Source: Mesobacillus selenatarsenatis SF-1 (GTDB lineage: Bacteria; Bacillota; Bacilli; Bacillales; Cytobacillaceae). Taken from it: DNA of 52,612 bases. The notes beneath the pieces were generated by a model, which saw nothing but the letters and a program-made list of their open reading frames with translations, had not been told where the DNA came from and did not search any database. Positions 50,533 to 52,612 of the stretch are shown here, piece by piece (position 1 is the first letter of the stretch; each line of letters opens with the position of its first letter). The stretch is from contig NZ_BASE01000023.1 of assembly GCF_000813125.1 (NCBI RefSeq), positions 1-52,612 on the forward strand, read 5' to 3'. The position numbers were made by a program, and so were the translations under genes.

Positions 50533-50865
50533 ATGGAGAAAAAGGAATATAACAAGCTTGTTAGAGACTATTTTCCGGATTTAATGAAGGAAAAAGGCAA
50601 GAATGTTGAATTTGAAATTTTGAATGGAAGTCAATATAGTGAAAAACTTATGGAGAAGTTCAATGAGGAAGTCGAGAAGTTCCGTAATGTTGGAACTGAC
50701 AGGCTGCTGAGTGAGATCGTCGACTTGCTTGAAGTGGTATATGCGATTGCCGATCATCGCGGCATCACGGAATCTGAAGTGGAGTTCATGCGCCAGCTTA
50801 AAAAGACACGCAGCGGCGGCTTCAGGAAAAAGATCATGCTCAAAACAATAGAAGAAAAATCCTGA
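50533..50865 (+). CDS. MazG-like/phosphoribosyl-ATP pyrophosphohydrolase-type protein
   Basis: 110 residues, all-alpha NTP pyrophosphatase superfamily. The signature is YNKLVRDYFPDLMKEKGK at the start and a metal-binding EE..E(I)VDLLEVVYA pattern (FNEEVEKFRN... LLSEIVDLLEVVYAI), with the characteristic TRSGGFRKKIML end. Members remove noncanonical nucleoside triphosphates. Start ATG 50533; AGGGGAATC lies upstream. Confidence 0.85.
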   Translation: MEKKEYNKLVRDYFPDLMKEKGKNVEFEILNGSQYSEKLMEKFNEEVEKFRNVGTDRLLSEIVDLLEVVYAIADHRGITESEVEFMRQLKKTRSGGFRKKIMLKTIEEKS

Positions 50866-50868
50866 AAA

Positions 50869-50903
50869 GAAAAGCCCTCTGCCTTGTCGGCGGAGGGCTT
50901 TTG
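50869..50903. terminator. Bidirectional terminator
   Basis: AAAAGCCCTCTGCC/GGCGGAGGGCTTTT stem between convergent genes. Confidence 0.88.
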
Positions 50904-50911
50904 CTATATCG

Positions 50912-51427
50912 TTAAGCAGATTTATGTGCAACTTCTGGTGTTTGTTTGAAAACAGTCTTGCGGATGAAAGGAACCACCCAGCGGTCCAAGCCGTATTTAC
51001 CAGCGTTGTAACCAGCGAACAGGATGATGAAGCCGAAGAAGATGTCTGTTGGGTTGTGAGATACTGTTCCGGCAAGGAAGAAGCTGAAGTTCATCACAAG
51101 GCCGAAGAACATGGCCGCAGTTGTCAGTGTTCCAAGGATCAAACCAAGACCAACAAGGAATTCTCCCAGTGGAACAATGAAGTTGAAAAGTTCGATATTT
51201 GGGATCGCAAAGCTTTCAAGGAAGTTTACATACCAACCATATACTGCGTTTCCGTCTGGACCTTTTACTGGATTGGCAACTGCATTTTTCAAATATCCAG
51301 TTGCGTCGAATCCATCACCAGTCAATTTTCCCCATCCAGCAGTCATCCAGTTGTAGCCTAGCCAAACACGAATTACAGTCAACAGGCCAGCAGCAATATT
51401 GTTTTCTCTTAACCATTTAGCAAACAT
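50912..51427 (-). CDS. DoxX-family membrane protein, copy 3
   Basis: 171 residues, almost identical to copy 2 (39596) except I11, N68 and the last ten residues (QTPEVAHKSA instead of REAETAHKAV). Four membrane spans. A consensus sulfur-type operator lies 150 bp upstream at 51577, and a minus-strand TTGACA-N17-TATGGC promoter between. Together these link this DoxX to the sulfur regulon in the window, while copy 2 has a redox-type palindrome instead. Confidence 0.88.
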   Translation of the reverse strand: MFAKWLRENNIAAGLLTVIRVWLGYNWMTAGWGKLTGDGFDATGYLKNAVANPVKGPDGNAVYGWYVNFLESFAIPNIELFNFIVPLGEFLVGLGLILGTLTTAAMFFGLVMNFSFFLAGTVSHNPTDIFFGFIILFAGYNAGKYGLDRWVVPFIRKTVFKQTPEVAHKSA

Positions 51428-51576
51428 CTAAATCGCTTCCCTTCAAAAATTAATAATTAGTACACTTATAAGATATCAATGAAATTTATGGAAATCTGTG
51501 AAAAAAGTGTGAAGACACATATCAGCCATAATGTTATGAACAAATTTTGTCAAAGGATTCCCTTTAGTGGAATATA

Positions 51577-51592
51577 ATACCTAAAGGGGTAT
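51577..51592. promoter_or_regulatory. Putative CstR/CsoR-type operator between DoxX copy 3 and dinB
   Basis: Exact ATACC-TAAAGG-GGTAT; with flanking bases the palindrome is AATACC...GGTATT. A TATAAT box (51573-51578) for the plus strand overlaps its left arm, as at 18396 and 41553. Confidence 0.6.
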
Positions 51593-51684
51593 TCGTAAGA
51601 TTATTCCTTTTTCCTTGCTGCATATATTGGAAATATATAGAATAAATATATGACGAAGTACAAGCTGGAAAGGGGAATGGAAAT

Positions 51685-52134
51685 ATGAGCGAGCTCTTAT
51701 TTAAGCAGTTTGAATTAACAAGAGGTTCTTTTTTGAAAAACATTGTGGCCATCACTGCGGAACAGGCAAGTGTGCAGCCAGAAGGATTCAATAATAACAT
51801 CCACTGGCACATCGGGCATGTGCTGACAGTTACAGAACAATTCATGATGGGGTTCCCGAAAAAATCGAGTCATCTCCCTGCAAACTACATAGAGTTATTC
51901 GGAAATGGTACCCGTCCATCCGAGTGGACGGGGGATGTTCCATCTGTTGATGATTTGCGTGACCAAATGAAAGCCCAGCTTGGGAGGATCAAGGAAGTTC
52001 CAGCTTCGATGCTGGAAGAAAAGCTTAAGAAGCCTTTTCTGGGTCTGGAGACTTTTGGAGAGATTGCAAACATGGCACTATTTCATGAAGCCTATCATCT
52101 CGGCCAAATCCATGCGATGAAAAAATTGGTATAA
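51685..52134 (+). CDS. DinB-superfamily metal-binding protein
   Basis: 149 residues, four-helix bundle. The three metal-binding histidines are in NNNIHWHIGHVL (about residue 39-44) and in FHEAYHLGQIHAMKK near the C-terminus. Bacillus DinB-like proteins include bacillithiol S-transferases, a thiol link that fits the shared operator region with DoxX, though this is inference. ATG 51685 follows AAAGGGGAATGGA. Confidence 0.87.
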   Translation: MSELLFKQFELTRGSFLKNIVAITAEQASVQPEGFNNNIHWHIGHVLTVTEQFMMGFPKKSSHLPANYIELFGNGTRPSEWTGDVPSVDDLRDQMKAQLGRIKEVPASMLEEKLKKPFLGLETFGEIANMALFHEAYHLGQIHAMKKLV

Positions 52135-52138
52135 TAGC

Positions 52139-52166
52139 AGAGTCCTTTTTTGGGCTCTTTTTTTTG
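52139..52166 (+). terminator. Terminator of the dinB-like gene
   Basis: AGAGTCC/GGGCTCT stem with a T-rich loop, then eight T. Confidence 0.8.
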
Positions 52167-52219
52167 AAACCTGATATCCCTTTTTACGTATTAGTAACTA
52201 AGGAAGGCAGGTGGGAGAA

Positions 52220-52438
52220 ATGGGCAAGGATAAGGATTCAAGACTTCTGAGAAGATGGCTGATCTTAATCATTTCCGCTGCTGTAGCTGGAGGATTATCA
52301 ATTTTCATTGACATCATGTGGATTAAAAAGACACTGTGGGTCATATTGCTGTTAATCGGTTTTGTCGCAGCAGGGTCAGTGTATGAGTTTTATGAGAGTT
52401 GGCTAAATAATCTGGATAAAAAAAGTGATAAGAAATAA
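52220..52438 (+). CDS. Small two-span membrane protein
   Basis: 72 residues from ATG 52220, with GGTGGGAG before it. Basic N-terminus, hydrophobic segments at about 13-30 and 36-55, and a Lys/Asp-rich tail. Family not recognised. Confidence 0.65.
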   Translation: MGKDKDSRLLRRWLILIISAAVAGGLSIFIDIMWIKKTLWVILLLIGFVAAGSVYEFYESWLNNLDKKSDKK

Positions 52439-52482
52439 AGACTCACTTCGAAAATCGAAGTAGGATCATCAAATGATATAGA

Positions 52483-52575
52483 AAAAAGTTGCGGATATAG
52501 GTGAGTTGGGAAAGCAACAGCACATGGATGAGGCGAGGTATCCAACTGGGAAGTTCCGCGAAACCTATCATTTTT
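52483..52575 (+). ncRNA. Candidate structured RNA with pseudoknot or switch potential
   Basis: Arms found by eye: GCGGA (52491-52495) with TCCGC (52555-52559), ATAGGT (52497-52502) with ACCTAT (52563-52568), AGTTGG (52504-52509) with CCAACT (52542-52547), and GGAT with ATCC inside. The first two pairs cross, i.e. a pseudoknot. GTTGC (52488-52492) can instead pair with GCAAC (52514-52518). A T run follows. I do not recognise a known class; the next gene is beyond the edge. Confidence 0.4.
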
Positions 52576-52612
52576 TCTGCGAATGACTAATAGATTTCAT
52601 GGAGTAGAAGCA

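Noticed and set aside
51485-51510. A Rex-like site upstream of DoxX copy 3 (CTGTGAAAAAAGTGTGAAG)
   Set aside because: The two halves are direct rather than inverted, so it does not fit TTGTGAA-N4-TTCACAA.

Overview
The window looks like chromosome from a low-GC, aerobic, spore-former-type member of the Bacillaceae (Mesobacillus/Bacillus-like). The grounds are strong AGGAGG ribosome sites, TTG/GTG starts, SAM, c-di-AMP and c-di-GMP riboswitches of the Firmicute type, ktrAB, a cbb3 oxidase with short subunits, and GC-rich palindromic interspersed repeats typical of that family. I saw no rRNA, tRNA, phage, transposase or CRISPR array.

Layout. 1-2733: the end of a repeat protein, a small secreted protein, a VTT/DedA-type membrane protein with a BNR-repeat lipoprotein, and a methionine-rich orphan. 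2895-5028: first sulfane-sulfur operon (TusA-rhodanese, DsrE, rhodanese-MBL). 5400-6830: cytoplasmic 5'-nucleotidase/SoxB-like metallophosphatase. 7078-11273 (minus): six-gene thiol-redox operon, ccdA, response regulator, histidine kinase, OsmC, membrane protein, ResA-like thioredoxin. 11773: LysR regulator. 12736-17389 (minus): cbb3 oxidase operon ending in a propeller-cytochrome c lipoprotein, with a ccoS-like gene too short for ordinary ORF calling at 17878. 18506-21952: second sulfur operon (DsrE, TusA-rhodanese, rhodanese-MBL, TusA, TauE/SafE). 22475-31000: M6 protease, lipid kinase, c-di-AMP riboswitch with ktrBA, BMP-type lipoprotein with a chemoreceptor. 31057-35199: split chromate transporter and S-box metNPQ. 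35668-46662: DUF445, cupin, PAS-STAS, two DoxX genes, MFS, a CstB-like persulfide dioxygenase, a two-component system, Gfo/Idh/MocA. 46882-52438: lactonase, nadE, c-di-GMP riboswitch with small genes, MazG-like, a third DoxX, DinB.

Main themes. (1) Sulfur handling is spread over several loci. Five of these carry a palindrome of the form ATACC-N6-GGTAT (three exact, two with one mismatch), in four cases fused to the -10 box, so a CstR/CsoR-type repressor encoded elsewhere probably joins the two sulfur operons, the ccdA-resA operon, the CstB-like gene and the DoxX/DinB intergenic region into one regulon. (2) The gaps hold at least six unrelated-looking tandem arrays whose periods (21, about 41, 51-52 bp) all approximate whole numbers of DNA helical turns; three arrays have exactly four units of exactly 52 bp with array-specific hairpin arms. 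(3) A structured, possibly switching RNA sits at the right edge.

All calls come from reading the sequence and remembered family knowledge; no database search was run.
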